Translations under genes and position numbers: made by a program
The notes under the pieces: generated by a model
Database searches by the model: none
Seen by the model: the letters and a program-made list of their open reading frames with translations, nothing else
What the model was told of the DNA's origin: nothing
Assembly: GCF_017874425.1 (NCBI RefSeq)
Contig: NZ_JAGGLL010000001.1
Location: forward strand, 1 to 64,000
Direction: 5' to 3'
Length of the DNA: 64,000 bases
Origin: Clostridium punense
GTDB taxonomy: Bacteria > Bacillota > Clostridia > Clostridiales > Clostridiaceae
In this document: piece by piece, positions 36,870 through 47,175 of the stretch
Layout: each line of letters starts with the position of its first letter
Numbering within the stretch: the stretch's first letter is position 1

Positions 36870-38213
36870 TTATTGTTTTGGCTGTATCAAGTCTCTATCT
36901 TGTCCTAATATAACTTCAACTTCATATAAATCGTTATACTTAGTTGAATATTCAATATTGTCTATACCAAATTGTTTTTTGATATATTCACCTACTTGTT
37001 TATCTAAACCATAAATTACAATTTTAGATTTTGCCGCAATATTAGAATCTCCTAAATCATATTTATTAAATCCTAACTTATTTATATATTGACCAAAATC
37101 TGATGCTAATCCATTTTTCCCACTAGCATTTAAAATTTTAATTCTTATCTTATCTGTGTCTATATTACCTATAGCAGAGTCTTTTTCCTTTAAAACAGCA
37201 TCAACATCTCCATTTTTAGTTTTATCAAATAAGTAATATGAAACACCATCTATATACTTATCTTCTCCACCAATAATGTGATAACCAATATCTGCTCTAT
37301 TAGACTTAGCTATACTCATTGCATATTTAATTATCTCATTTGCACCTAAGTCTGTTTCAATATACTTAGGAAAAATTCCTAGTATAGTTGGTATTTTAGG
37401 AATAATGGTTGGACTTTGAACCTTGCCTAGAACAGTATCAAAGAACTTTTGCATATTTCTAATTCTGCCCATATCTCCTTCTAAATATCCAGTGTCATCA
37501 TTGTTTTTTCTCCATCTAATGAAACCTTCTGCTTTTTTACCATCTAATTTTTGTGGTTCACTACTCTTATCTAAGTGAATATGAAGGTTTTGAGTAGGGT
37601 CATCGTAATACATGTCTCTTTCTACTACAACTTCTATGCCTCCTAAGGCATCAATAAACTCTCTAAAAGCTATAGTATCAATTTTCACATAGTGGTCAAT
37701 TTTTACACCTAGTAGCTTTTCTACTTCTTTTGCTGCTAGTGGTATTCCACCATATGCATGAGCAGAGTTAATTTTCTTATCTTGACGAGTTGTTTCAATC
37801 TTAGTATCTCTTGGAATGGATACTACATCATACTTTTTTGTTTTAGAATTATAATGTACTACCATCATAGTATCTGTTCTTCTAGGATCATTCTTGTTGT
37901 TTTCATCTCCAGAACCTAAATCCACACCTACTACTAAAATATTTGTTGAATCCTTTATTTCCTCTGGTGGTTGGTCCTTAGAAGCATTGCTGTTTCCACC
38001 GCTATCCTTTGGAGTGGTAATGTCTACAGCATTATTATTAAAACTATCTAAGTATAAGTATGCTCCTGCTGTAGCCAAAACTATAAGAAAAAACAAAGTC
38101 AATACTACTATCAGAAACTTAGACTTCTTTTTTCTTTTTTTGCCATTGTTACTATTTTCATTTTGCTCAGATTCCTTGACATTTCCAGTTGAATTCTTTC
38201 CATTATCACTCAT
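36870..38213 (-). CDS. LytR-CpsA-Psr (LCP) family wall-polymer ligase
   Basis: A 447-residue membrane protein. A charged cytoplasmic N-terminus (1-30, with a Lys-rich stretch) and one TM helix (about 32-53) precede an extracytoplasmic LCP domain with TDTMMVVHYNSKTKKYDVVSIPRDTKIE (about 112-140) and a conserved Arg in EGFIRWRKNNDD. A C-terminal LytR_C domain (IKILNASGKNGLASDFGQYI, about 353 on) follows. LCP proteins attach teichoic acids or other polymers to peptidoglycan. The next gene upstream, yqeK, is 11 bases away. Confidence 0.9.
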   Translation of the reverse strand: MSDNGKNSTGNVKESEQNENSNNGKKRKKKSKFLIVVLTLFFLIVLATAGAYLYLDSFNNNAVDITTPKDSGGNSNASKDQPPEEIKDSTNILVVGVDLGSGDENNKNDPRRTDTMMVVHYNSKTKKYDVVSIPRDTKIETTRQDKKINSAHAYGGIPLAAKEVEKLLGVKIDHYVKIDTIAFREFIDALGGIEVVVERDMYYDDPTQNLHIHLDKSSEPQKLDGKKAEGFIRWRKNNDDTGYLEGDMGRIRNMQKFFDTVLGKVQSPTIIPKIPTILGIFPKYIETDLGANEIIKYAMSIAKSNRADIGYHIIGGEDKYIDGVSYYLFDKTKNGDVDAVLKEKDSAIGNIDTDKIRIKILNASGKNGLASDFGQYINKLGFNKYDLGDSNIAAKSKIVIYGLDKQVGEYIKKQFGIDNIEYSTKYNDLYEVEVILGQDRDLIQPKQ

Positions 38214-38224
38214 AAAATCACCTA

Positions 38225-38791
38225 CTATTTCTTATATAACAGATAGTTTCTAGCTTCAATTGTATCTATATGTAATAAGCTACCTCTTGAAACTGTGTAA
38301 GTTATAGTATCATCAAAGGATTTTAATAATACTTTATCTAAATCTATATAGGTTAGCCTTCTTAATTCATTAATTCCTTTGAAATTCCTAGATGGCTCTA
38401 TATAATCAGATATATATATAATTTTTTCTAGAAGACTCATACCTTTTCTTCCTGTAGTATGGTATCTTATGGAGTTTAAAATATCTTCATCTTCTATACC
38501 AAAAACCACTCTACTAATGTGAGCTCCCACTAAGCCGTGCAAAAGTTGTGGTGCGTTAATATAGATTTGCGACAATTCTTCTCCATTTTCCTTTGCTATA
38601 CTTATTAGTTCATCTCTAGATAAGTTTTTTGCACAATCATGACACAACCCTGCAATTCTAGCTTTTTTTGAATTTTCATTGTAATGAAGCGCTAACTTTT
38701 CACTGGTTTCCATAACACCAAGACTATGTACAAATCTAGCTTCATTTAAGTGTTCTTTTATATAGTGTTTTATTTGTTCTTCCTTCCACAT
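38225..38791 (-). CDS. yqeK: HD-domain diadenosine tetraphosphatase YqeK
   Basis: A 188-residue HD hydrolase. HD motifs: FVHSLGVMETSEKLA (about 19-33), LCHDCAKNL (about 48-56), and LLHGLVGAH and RYHTTGR further on. The YqeK family hydrolyses Ap4A symmetrically. It follows nadD by 13 bases in the standard nadD-yqeK order. Confidence 0.92.
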   Translation of the reverse strand: MWKEEQIKHYIKEHLNEARFVHSLGVMETSEKLALHYNENSKKARIAGLCHDCAKNLSRDELISIAKENGEELSQIYINAPQLLHGLVGAHISRVVFGIEDEDILNSIRYHTTGRKGMSLLEKIIYISDYIEPSRNFKGINELRRLTYIDLDKVLLKSFDDTITYTVSRGSLLHIDTIEARNYLLYKK

Positions 38792-38804
38792 ATGTTCACA
38801 ACCT

Positions 38805-39404
38805 TTATTTGTATATATGGTAGTTATTTATAATCTCTTGTACACCACAAGGAAGAAGATAATCTACTTGCCTATTAAGGGTCATCTTTTTCTTTATAAC
38901 TGTAGAGGATATATCTAAAATTGGCATCTCTAAATATATAATCTCTTGTTTATATGTTTCCTCAATAAACTTTTTCATTTCTATTATATCTTCATTGGCA
39001 TATCCTGGCCTAGAAAAAACTGCCAACTTACAATGTTGAAGTATAATATGAACATTTTTCCACTTTTTTAAATCCATCAAACTGTCTACCCCTACCAAAA
39101 AGTACCAATCAGTTTCTGGCTCTAAGTAGTGAAATTGCTCCATGGTTTTGTAAGTATAACTAACACTAGAATTATTAATTTCATAGTCACTTAATTCAAA
39201 TAAGGGTTCCTTCTGAATTGCTGCTTCCACCATTTTATATCTCAGTTTTGCCGCTGTTACCACTCTATCCATCTTATGCGGTGGATTACCGCTAGGCATA
39301 AAAATAACCTTATCTAGGTTTAAATTATATAAGGCTTCATATGCTATGTGCAAATGTCCCACATGAATTGGATCGAAAGTGCCTCCAAAGATTGCTTTTT
39401 TCAT
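38805..39404 (-). CDS. nadD: Nicotinate-nucleotide adenylyltransferase
   Basis: A 199-residue NadD: MKKAIFGGTFDPIHVGHLH (nucleotidyltransferase HxGH motif), FMPSGNPPHK and a C-terminal DISSTVIKK. It adenylates NaMN to NaAD in NAD synthesis. The ATG before KKAIFGG follows GAGGG; an in-frame start 17 codons upstream has no ribosome binding site and adds unconserved residues. Confidence 0.95.
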   Translation of the reverse strand: MKKAIFGGTFDPIHVGHLHIAYEALYNLNLDKVIFMPSGNPPHKMDRVVTAAKLRYKMVEAAIQKEPLFELSDYEINNSSVSYTYKTMEQFHYLEPETDWYFLVGVDSLMDLKKWKNVHIILQHCKLAVFSRPGYANEDIIEMKKFIEETYKQEIIYLEMPILDISSTVIKKKMTLNRQVDYLLPCGVQEIINNYHIYK

Positions 39405-39772
39405 TGTAAAACCCTCTTTACCTTCCATAATACCATATAAATAAAATTCTACCAAACTTTTAGTATAATTTTCAATACCAGTATTATTTTATTATAAAAC
39501 ATTATCGTAAAATATCAATACTTAATTTTAACCTGATAAAAATAAAACTAGTAAAGTGCTTATTACTTTACTAGTGTTTAATTTTATCTATAGAGAACCC
39601 AATCCAACACTTTTCATATTTATGACTTTACTTTAGCTATTTTTTCACTTTCAGACAAAGTCAAATGAAACTTCATTTTAAAGAGCTACAAAGGTTATTT
39701 ATTAATTTTGTGTAAACTTTTATTAACCTTTGCAGTGAAAAAAATAATTTAATAAATTAGTATATGAACTAG
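39405..39772. other. Noncoding region between yhbY and nadD
   Basis: Contains the obgE-yhbY terminator and an imperfect inverted repeat AAAGGTTA/TAACCTTT near 39688-39737 without a U-run. No further gene was recognised. Confidence 0.45.
39547..39575 (-). terminator. Intrinsic terminator of obgE-yhbY
   Basis: A perfect 10-bp stem (ACTAGTAAAG and complement) with a nine-base loop, followed by TTTATTTTTATC on the minus strand. Confidence 0.8.
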
Positions 39773-40066
39773 TTATCTTGGTAATTCAATTTTAGGGTTC
39801 TTTGAAGATTTTCTATATAAAACTAATTTGCTTCCAATAGCCTGTATTCCTTCACAGCCTAATTCTTCACAAATTATATCTGATGCTTCTCTTGCAGTGA
39901 TTCCACTATTATTTAAAGCTTTTATTTTAATAAGCTCTCTTGCTTCTAAAGCCTGATCTACTTGCTTTAAAAAGTTTTCTTCTATGCCGCCTTTTCCCAC
40001 TTGAAAAATTGGCTCTATATTATTTGCTAATGATCTTAAGTAACTTCTTTGTTTAGTTGTTATCAT
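39773..40066 (-). CDS. yhbY: YhbY-type CRM-domain RNA-binding protein
   Basis: A 97-residue single CRM domain. It begins TTKQRSYLRSLANNIEPIFQ and has the GKGG RNA-binding loop at 23-26. The family associates with pre-50S particles. It lies 9 bases downstream of obgE, which acts in the same assembly process. Confidence 0.93.
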   Translation of the reverse strand: MITTKQRSYLRSLANNIEPIFQVGKGGIEENFLKQVDQALEARELIKIKALNNSGITAREASDIICEELGCEGIQAIGSKLVLYRKSSKNPKIELPR

Positions 40067-40075
40067 ACTTTCCTC

Positions 40076-41760
<1,685 letters not shown>

Positions 41761-41830
41761 AGGCATTTGAAAATAAGTAACAAGTCAAACCTTACAAATA
41801 TACTGACTCATTTTTTTCTATTGACACCTT
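41761..41830. repeat. Dispersed repeat family B, copy B4 (short form)
   Basis: Only 70 bp: the left end GGCATTTGAAAATAAGTAAC is joined nearly directly to the right end (ACAAATATACTGACTCATTTTT), with the whole core absent. It looks like an internal deletion derivative or a minimal form. Confidence 0.7.
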
Positions 41831-41866
41831 ATTCTCAGTAGATTAACTTTGAGAAATCTATGGTAT

Positions 41867-41893
41867 AAAAAAGCACCCCTTGCAGGGTGCCTT
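41867..41893 (-). terminator. Intrinsic terminator of rplU-prp-rpmA
   Basis: Stem GCACCC/GGGTGC with a short loop and TTTTTTATACC following on the minus strand, directly after the rpmA stop codon. Confidence 0.9.
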
Positions 41894-41897
41894 TAAA

Positions 41898-42200
41898 CTA
41901 TTCAGCTATTGCAACTTCTACATCGATTGGATAAACACTAGCTTTTTTCTTGTCTCTACCCATTCTTTCGAATTTAACAACTCCATCTACTTTAGCAAAA
42001 AGAGTGTCATCTCCACCAATTCCTACGTTGTTTCCTGGATGGATTTTAGTTCCTCTTTGTCTAACAAGGATGTTTCCTGCAAGTACAAATTGTCCATCTG
42101 CACGTTTAACACCAAGTCTCTTAGACTCACTATCTCTTCCGTTCTTTGAGCTACCTACCCCTTTTTTGTGAGCAAATAACTGAAGGTTCATAATTAGCAT
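41898..42200 (-). CDS. rpmA: 50S ribosomal protein L27
   Basis: A 100-residue L27. It begins [30 protein letters not shown], the Firmicute form with an N-terminal extension that must be removed after the Phe (residue 9) by the Prp protease to expose AHKKG, which reaches the peptidyl-transferase centre. prp is the next gene upstream, five bases away. GGAGGTG precedes the ATG. Confidence 0.97.
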   Translation of the reverse strand: MLIMNLQLFAHKKGVGSSKNGRDSESKRLGVKRADGQFVLAGNILVRQRGTKIHPGNNVGIGGDDTLFAKVDGVVKFERMGRDKKKASVYPIDVEVAIAE

Positions 42201-42204
42201 AATA

Positions 42205-42537
42205 TTACACCTCCTCTAATTCTACTTTTATATAATCACTGTAAGTAAATTCAATACTTTTTAACCCAAGCAACATAGTTTCGAGAAGGACCTGACATCT
42301 TTCTACGTCTTCGCTACTTTGATTATCTAAGGTTAAACTTAGAAATCCATCTTCTATCTCATAGGTTGCCTCTATTTTTAATACTTCTAAAACTCCAATT
42401 AAGGTAGTTTGAGAAATAGCCGAAATAGCTGCACAAGTTAAATCTACATCTAAGTCTAGCTCCCTAGGAGCTGCATGACCGTAAAGTTTAAAACCTACAA
42501 ATTTATCAGATTTCTTATAAAATTTAACACTGGTCAT
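42205..42537 (-). CDS. prp: Ribosomal-processing cysteine protease Prp
   Basis: A 110-residue protein of the YsxB/Prp family. The catalytic pair is visible as H21 (YGHAAP) and C35 (DLTCAAISA). It cleaves the N-terminal extension of L27. It is placed between rplU and rpmA with only two and four bases of spacing, so enzyme and substrate are made together. Confidence 0.94.
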   Translation of the reverse strand: MTSVKFYKKSDKFVGFKLYGHAAPRELDLDVDLTCAAISAISQTTLIGVLEVLKIEATYEIEDGFLSLTLDNQSSEDVERCQVLLETMLLGLKSIEFTYSDYIKVELEEV

Positions 42538-42539
42538 AA

Positions 42540-42851
42540 TTAAGCTTCTATTTTCTCAATTACAATTTTAGTGAATGGTTGTCTGTGTCCTTGTTTCTTT
42601 CTGTAGTCTTTCTTTGGCTTATATTTGAAAACTATGATTTTCTTAGCTTTTCCTTGAGCTACAACCTTAGCAACAACCTTAGCACCTTCAACTACAGGTT
42701 TTCCGATCACTAAACCTTCTTCTTTTCCAACTGCTAAAACCTTATCAAATTCTATAGTTGAATCAACATCAGCTTCAAGTTTTTCAACGAATAACACGTC
42801 TCCCTCTTGAACTCTGTATTGTTTTCCTCCAGTAAGTAATACTGCGTACAT
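42540..42851 (-). CDS. rplU: 50S ribosomal protein L21
   Basis: A 103-residue L21: [20 protein letters not shown] at the start and [19 protein letters not shown] near the end. The ATG follows GAGGAGGTG; an in-frame extension 18 codons upstream runs through the structured leader and is not part of the protein. First gene of rplU-prp-rpmA. Confidence 0.96.
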   Translation of the reverse strand: MYAVLLTGGKQYRVQEGDVLFVEKLEADVDSTIEFDKVLAVGKEEGLVIGKPVVEGAKVVAKVVAQGKAKKIIVFKYKPKKDYRKKQGHRQPFTKIVIEKIEA

Positions 42852-42942
42852 TAAATACACCTCCTCAATCCAGTCTCGCCATCTCAGGTACAGCTTTAAC
42901 TTCATAAAACTGTTTCAAAAAACCTTATGTGTGCGGTCTACA
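42852..42942 (-). promoter_or_regulatory. Probable L21 leader (rplU 5' UTR)
   Basis: About 90 transcribed bases before rplU. They contain AGACCGCACACATAAGG near the 5' end and a GC-richer 3' part CTGTACCTGAGATGGCGAG just before the ribosome binding site. Sequence and position agree with the L21 leader known upstream of rplU in low-GC Gram-positives, thought to mediate autoregulation. Confidence 0.6.
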
Positions 42943-42948
42943 AAAGCC

Positions 42949-42977
42949 ATTTTAACATATAGAAAAGTACTTGTAAA
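42949..42977 (-). promoter_or_regulatory. Sigma-A promoter of rplU-prp-rpmA
   Basis: Minus-strand -35 TTTACA and -10 TAAAAT, 17 bases apart, directly upstream of the leader. Confidence 0.8.
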
Positions 42978-43006
42978 GAAATTTATTGCTTTTTTCTTTA
43001 AAAATA

Positions 43007-44464
43007 CTAAATTATAGAAACCTCATCCCACTGAAACACCCTTAGTTTTTCCAAGTTTCTTATTTGATTTGAAAATAGCAGTGGTTCTACCTTGAAACTT
43101 TCTAGGTGAGGAATAAAATTTATATAAATATTTCTGTCTAATCCTTCAATGGAAGTTACAAAACTTAAAATGTTCTCCTTGATTTCTTTCTCGTAAATAC
43201 TATCTAATTCTATAAGTATATCTCTAACATTTTGTTCTGCTTTAATTCTGCTTATTTTACTTCTTATAATATTGCTTAAATAAGACAGCCTTATTTTATT
43301 TCCCTTTCCTTTGCAAGTGTCACAAGGTTCTAGGATATAATCGTATATGGATTTTCCATACCTTTTTCTTGATATTTGAACTAGATTTAATTCCGTGAAA
43401 GGGTACACTGTAGGATTATTCTTATCTTCTTTAAAACCTTCTTTAAGAAGCTTCAATACTTTTTCTCTGTACTCAGCTTCTTTCATATCTATAAAATCTA
43501 CTAGAATTATTCCACCAATATTTCTAAGCCTCACCTGCTCAGCTATAGCCTTAGCAGCTTCCATATTAGTGTTTAATATTGCATCTCTTACCTGTGAAAT
43601 CTTAGTATTTTTAGCTGAGTTTACATCAATAACATGCATAGCTTCAGTTTTCTCAATTACAATATCCCCCCCACTTGGAAGAATAACTTTACTGTTTCTC
43701 AAAGCTAACACTTCAGTTTCTAGTCCATAATAATCAAACAAGGTTAGGGACTCTTTATATAATTCTAGTGTATAGTTTTTTATTCCCTTACTTTCTAAGT
43801 AGTCTTTGCAATACAAATAATCCTCATTACTATTAAAGGTTATTTTCACATTTTCCCCACCTAAATAGTTTCTCAAAATTCTACTTATGGCTCCCTCATC
43901 ACTATGGAGTTTTCCTAATTTTGAGGAATACCTAAATCTCTTTACAATATCTAAGTAGTTTTTGTAGAGCCATTGAATTTCATTATTAAGTAACTCAACA
44001 TCTACCTTCTCTGACTTGGTTCTGATGACTACTCCTATATCTTCTGGCTTAACTAACTTTTCTTTAATGGAAGCTTTGAAATCTTTATTGCTTATCTTAG
44101 GAGAAATACTTAAATAGTTATTACCATTAGTTAAAACTACATAAGTTCCTGGTAAGGAAATTCTGTTTGTAACTCTAGGGCCCTTTTTGTCTATTTCCTC
44201 TTTAAGTATTTCAACTAAAACCTCATCACCTTTTTTTAGTGTCACAGCACTATCCTTTAAATTCATATAGCAGTTTTTGGTGTATCCAATATCTATAAAG
44301 GCACTTTTCATTGAAGCCACAATGGTTTTTACTGTGCCTTTATAAATTTCCCCTACTTTAGGAGTGTCGTCTTCCTCTTCTACATAACACTCCTTTAATC
44401 TTCCACACTCTCTTATAGCTATTCTTAGTAATTTCTGATTTCTTTCAATAAAAATCTCCTTCAC
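43007..44464 (-). CDS. rng: Ribonuclease E/G
   Basis: A 485-residue RNase E/G family protein. An S1 RNA-binding domain (about 35-110) contains GEIYKGTVKTIVASMKSAFIDIG. The DNase I-like catalytic part shows MHVIDVNSAKN (near 280), with the metal-binding Asp, and IILVDFIDM. The zinc-link CDTCKGKG (near 382) joins the dimer. It processes rRNA and decays mRNA. The start is GTG after GAGGAAGTG. It lies 15 bases after the TIGR03936-type gene, upstream of the rplU promoter. Confidence 0.93.
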   Translation of the reverse strand: MKEIFIERNQKLLRIAIRECGRLKECYVEEEDDTPKVGEIYKGTVKTIVASMKSAFIDIGYTKNCYMNLKDSAVTLKKGDEVLVEILKEEIDKKGPRVTNRISLPGTYVVLTNGNNYLSISPKISNKDFKASIKEKLVKPEDIGVVIRTKSEKVDVELLNNEIQWLYKNYLDIVKRFRYSSKLGKLHSDEGAISRILRNYLGGENVKITFNSNEDYLYCKDYLESKGIKNYTLELYKESLTLFDYYGLETEVLALRNSKVILPSGGDIVIEKTEAMHVIDVNSAKNTKISQVRDAILNTNMEAAKAIAEQVRLRNIGGIILVDFIDMKEAEYREKVLKLLKEGFKEDKNNPTVYPFTELNLVQISRKRYGKSIYDYILEPCDTCKGKGNKIRLSYLSNIIRSKISRIKAEQNVRDILIELDSIYEKEIKENILSFVTSIEGLDRNIYINFIPHLESFKVEPLLFSNQIRNLEKLRVFQWDEVSII

Positions 44465-44479
44465 TTAGCTACACTTCCT

Positions 44480-45184
44480 CTAAAAAAATTTGTTAAGAGG
44501 AACTAATTTGTTATTTTTATAGGCATACATATCTAATCTTTCAATATCTACAAAGGCTTCCCTATCTATGTATTCTACATGTTCTTTTATATAGTCAGCT
44601 AAAAGACTTGGTGATAAGTTTTCCCTGCTTCCACAAGCTGTAGTTGCTTCTAGTATTAAAAGATTCTCACTGCTTTTTATGGTTAAATCCTTTATTAAAG
44701 GTTTAATATCTACTTCTTTTTCTCCACTCTTAGACCTTTTCAGGATATTCCACTGTGGCATATTTTTAACTTGCTCTAAAGATTTCATGGTTTCTTTTAT
44801 ATCAAATGACTTAATCTTCATAACATACTCTGCTGCATCAATAATTGCCATAGCTTGAGGAGCTTTTCCTGTTTCGCCCTTTTCTACTTTAACTACATCA
44901 AAGAATTTAACTCCACTAGGAGTATTTTGGTTTAACTTATCTAGTATAATCTTCGTATCCATTTCTTCAGTAAAGACTACATCCATATACTCTCCTTTAG
45001 AATAAACTCCTACTGAAAGAGGTTGAGCAATGGATATGGTCATATGAGGATTAAAGCCCTTTGAGTATTCAATTGGAAGTCCTGCTCTTCTAATAATCCT
45101 TTGTATAGTTCTCATTAAATCTAGGTGAGATATGAACTTTATTTCACTATCTTTAGAATATTTAACTAAATAACGCACCTTCAA
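44480..45184 (-). CDS. TIGR03936/DUF2344 family protein
   Basis: A 234-residue protein that begins VRYLVKYSKDSEIKFISHLDLMRTIQRIIRRAGLP, the hallmark of the radical-SAM-linked DUF2344 family. The function is unestablished, but a partnership with the adjacent B12-binding radical SAM protein is nearly universal. The likely start is a TTG that overlaps the end of that gene by 23 bases, with GAAGGGAAG upstream, so the two are translationally coupled. In some genomes the pair is fused, which supports one complex (established knowledge). Confidence 0.85.
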   Translation of the reverse strand: MKVRYLVKYSKDSEIKFISHLDLMRTIQRIIRRAGLPIEYSKGFNPHMTISIAQPLSVGVYSKGEYMDVVFTEEMDTKIILDKLNQNTPSGVKFFDVVKVEKGETGKAPQAMAIIDAAEYVMKIKSFDIKETMKSLEQVKNMPQWNILKRSKSGEKEVDIKPLIKDLTIKSSENLLILEATTACGSRENLSPSLLADYIKEHVEYIDREAFVDIERLDMYAYKNNKLVPLNKFF

Positions 45185-47012
45185 AGCACTTCCCTTCTTT
45201 AAAGTTTTTGTTTATTCCACAATTTGTACAGTTTTCTCTGCAATCTGGAGTAACTACGGCATTCTTAGCTCTTTCATTCTCGTTAATTAAGAACTGTTTA
45301 TTTATGCCAATATCTATAAAGTCCCAAGGAAGTATTTCTTCGTAAGTTCTCTCTCTGTAAGCATAGAAATCTCCATCTACATTACATTCCTTTAGAGCTT
45401 CCTGCCATAACTCAAAATTGAAATACTCTGCCCATCCATCAAAGCGAGCACCCTTCTCAAAAGCTTTAATTAGTACATCACAAAGTCTTCTATCCCCTCT
45501 TGCAAATATAGCTTCCATATAGCTTAGTGGAGATTCGTGCCAATTATATACTATGGCTTTGCTTTTTATGGAGCTTCTTAGGCCATATATTTTCTCTTTA
45601 ACTTCAGGCATCTTATCCATTGGTGCCCATTGGAAAGGTGTGAATGGCTTTGGAACAAAGATTGAAGTACTCACAGTTACTCTAAGTCCTCTTTGTCTCA
45701 CATTTTTAGGTACCATAAAGTATTGGTCCACAACCTTCTCAGCCAGCTCACCAATGCCTAGTACATCCTCCATAGTTTCATAAGGAAGTCCTATCATGAA
45801 GTAAAGCTTAAGAGTAGACCAACCAGCTTCAAAGGCACTTTTGCTCGACTTAAGCATATCTTCCTCTGTAACCCCTTTATTTATAATATCTCTCATTCTT
45901 TGACTTCCAGCCTCTGGTGCAAAAGTTAATCCTGTTTTTCTTACCTTTTGGATTTCTTTAATTAAATCAACTGAGAAAGAGTCAATTCTTATTGAAGGCA
46001 AGGATACTCCAACCTTCTCTCCCTCATATCTTTCAACTAAGGAAAAAATAAGATTTTGTATATCTGAATAGTCACAAATACTTAATGAAGATAAAGATAC
46101 CTCTTCGTATCCAGTTTTGCTTATTAAACTTTCTACTTGGCTTAAAAGTTTGTCTGTTTTCTTTTCCCTAACTGGTCTATAAATCATACCCGCTTGGCAG
46201 AATCTACAACCTCTTGTGCATCCTCTAAAGGTTTCAAGCACAACCCTATCATGAACTATTTCTGTATATGGAACTATTAATTTCTCTGGAAATATATTTT
46301 CATTAAAGTTATTTATTATTCTCTTTTTAACCTTAGCTGGCACATCTACAAACTTAGGCTTAAATTCTTTTATTGTACCATCTTCTTTATAAGTAACCTC
46401 ATATAAGCTTGGCACATAAACCCCTTGTATTTTTCCAATAGCTCTTAAAAACTCTTCTTTGGGTTCACCTTTTAACTCCTTGTATTTATCGAGGATTTCA
46501 TGTATAACCTCTTCACCTTCTCCAATTACAACTATATCCGCTATATCGTATAACGGTTCTGGGTTGTAACCGCAAGGTCCTCCAAGCATTACTATAGGAT
46601 CTTCCTTTCCTCTTTGGGAAGCTCTAAGTGGAACACCTGACATGTCTAGCATATTTAAAATATTAGTATAACTCATTTCATATTGAAGGGTAAATCCTAA
46701 GAAATCAAAATCTTTTAAAGAATCCTTAGTTTCAAGAGTATATAAGGGAATATTATTTTCTCTTAAAAGCGCCTCCATATCTGGCCATGGTGCAAAGCTT
46801 CTTTCGCAGAAGGTATCTTCTCTTTCGTTTAAAGTGTAATATAATATTTTAGTTCCAAGATGAGACATACCTACTTCATACACATCTGGAAAGCAAAACG
46901 CATATCTTATATCTACTTTTTCTTTATCTTTATTATAAGAGTTAAATTCACCACCAATATATCTAGCTGGTTTTTCAACTTTATAAAGAATATCATCGGA
47001 AATTTTGTTCAT
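45162..47012 (-). CDS. TIGR03960 family B12-binding radical SAM protein
   Basis: A 616-residue protein. An N-terminal cobalamin-binding-like domain (about 1-200, with VGMSHLGTKILYYTLN and VMLGGPCGYNPEPL) precedes a radical-SAM core with CTRGCRFCQAG, CX3CX2C near residue 266. A C-terminal part has EGKCFEG and a Cys-rich CRENCTNCGINK that could bind metal. The reaction and substrate are unknown; RNA modification is a reasonable guess because rng and ribosomal genes follow (inference). GGAGG precedes the ATG. Confidence 0.85.
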   Translation of the reverse strand: MNKISDDILYKVEKPARYIGGEFNSYNKDKEKVDIRYAFCFPDVYEVGMSHLGTKILYYTLNEREDTFCERSFAPWPDMEALLRENNIPLYTLETKDSLKDFDFLGFTLQYEMSYTNILNMLDMSGVPLRASQRGKEDPIVMLGGPCGYNPEPLYDIADIVVIGEGEEVIHEILDKYKELKGEPKEEFLRAIGKIQGVYVPSLYEVTYKEDGTIKEFKPKFVDVPAKVKKRIINNFNENIFPEKLIVPYTEIVHDRVVLETFRGCTRGCRFCQAGMIYRPVREKKTDKLLSQVESLISKTGYEEVSLSSLSICDYSDIQNLIFSLVERYEGEKVGVSLPSIRIDSFSVDLIKEIQKVRKTGLTFAPEAGSQRMRDIINKGVTEEDMLKSSKSAFEAGWSTLKLYFMIGLPYETMEDVLGIGELAEKVVDQYFMVPKNVRQRGLRVTVSTSIFVPKPFTPFQWAPMDKMPEVKEKIYGLRSSIKSKAIVYNWHESPLSYMEAIFARGDRRLCDVLIKAFEKGARFDGWAEYFNFELWQEALKECNVDGDFYAYRERTYEEILPWDFIDIGINKQFLINENERAKNAVVTPDCRENCTNCGINKNFKEGKCFEGALFS

Positions 47013-47055
47013 TCAAATTCCTCCTTAAGTTAATTCAATTATTTATTCTATCATA

Positions 47056-47125
47056 TATAGGGAAGCAAAGCCAACACCTAACTTATACATTACCCTAACA
47101 TAGTTCCTTTAAGACTTTTCATCAC
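47056..47125 (+). repeat. Dispersed repeat family A, copy A5 (partial)
   Basis: The left part TATAGGGAAGC, ACCTAACTTATACAT and AGTTCCTTTAAGAC matches family A, but the right third is diverged or lost. It lies between spoIVFB and the radical-SAM gene. Confidence 0.55.
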
Positions 47126-47175
47126 AAATAGAAAATTTGTCCTGTTGAAAGAATTTGGAAAGTATAATTTAAGAC

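Noticed and set aside
42852-42905. N-terminal extension of L21 by 18 codons
   Set aside because: The extension runs through the conserved leader and the ribosome binding site GAGGAGGTG. The ATG after that site gives the normal L21 N-terminus.
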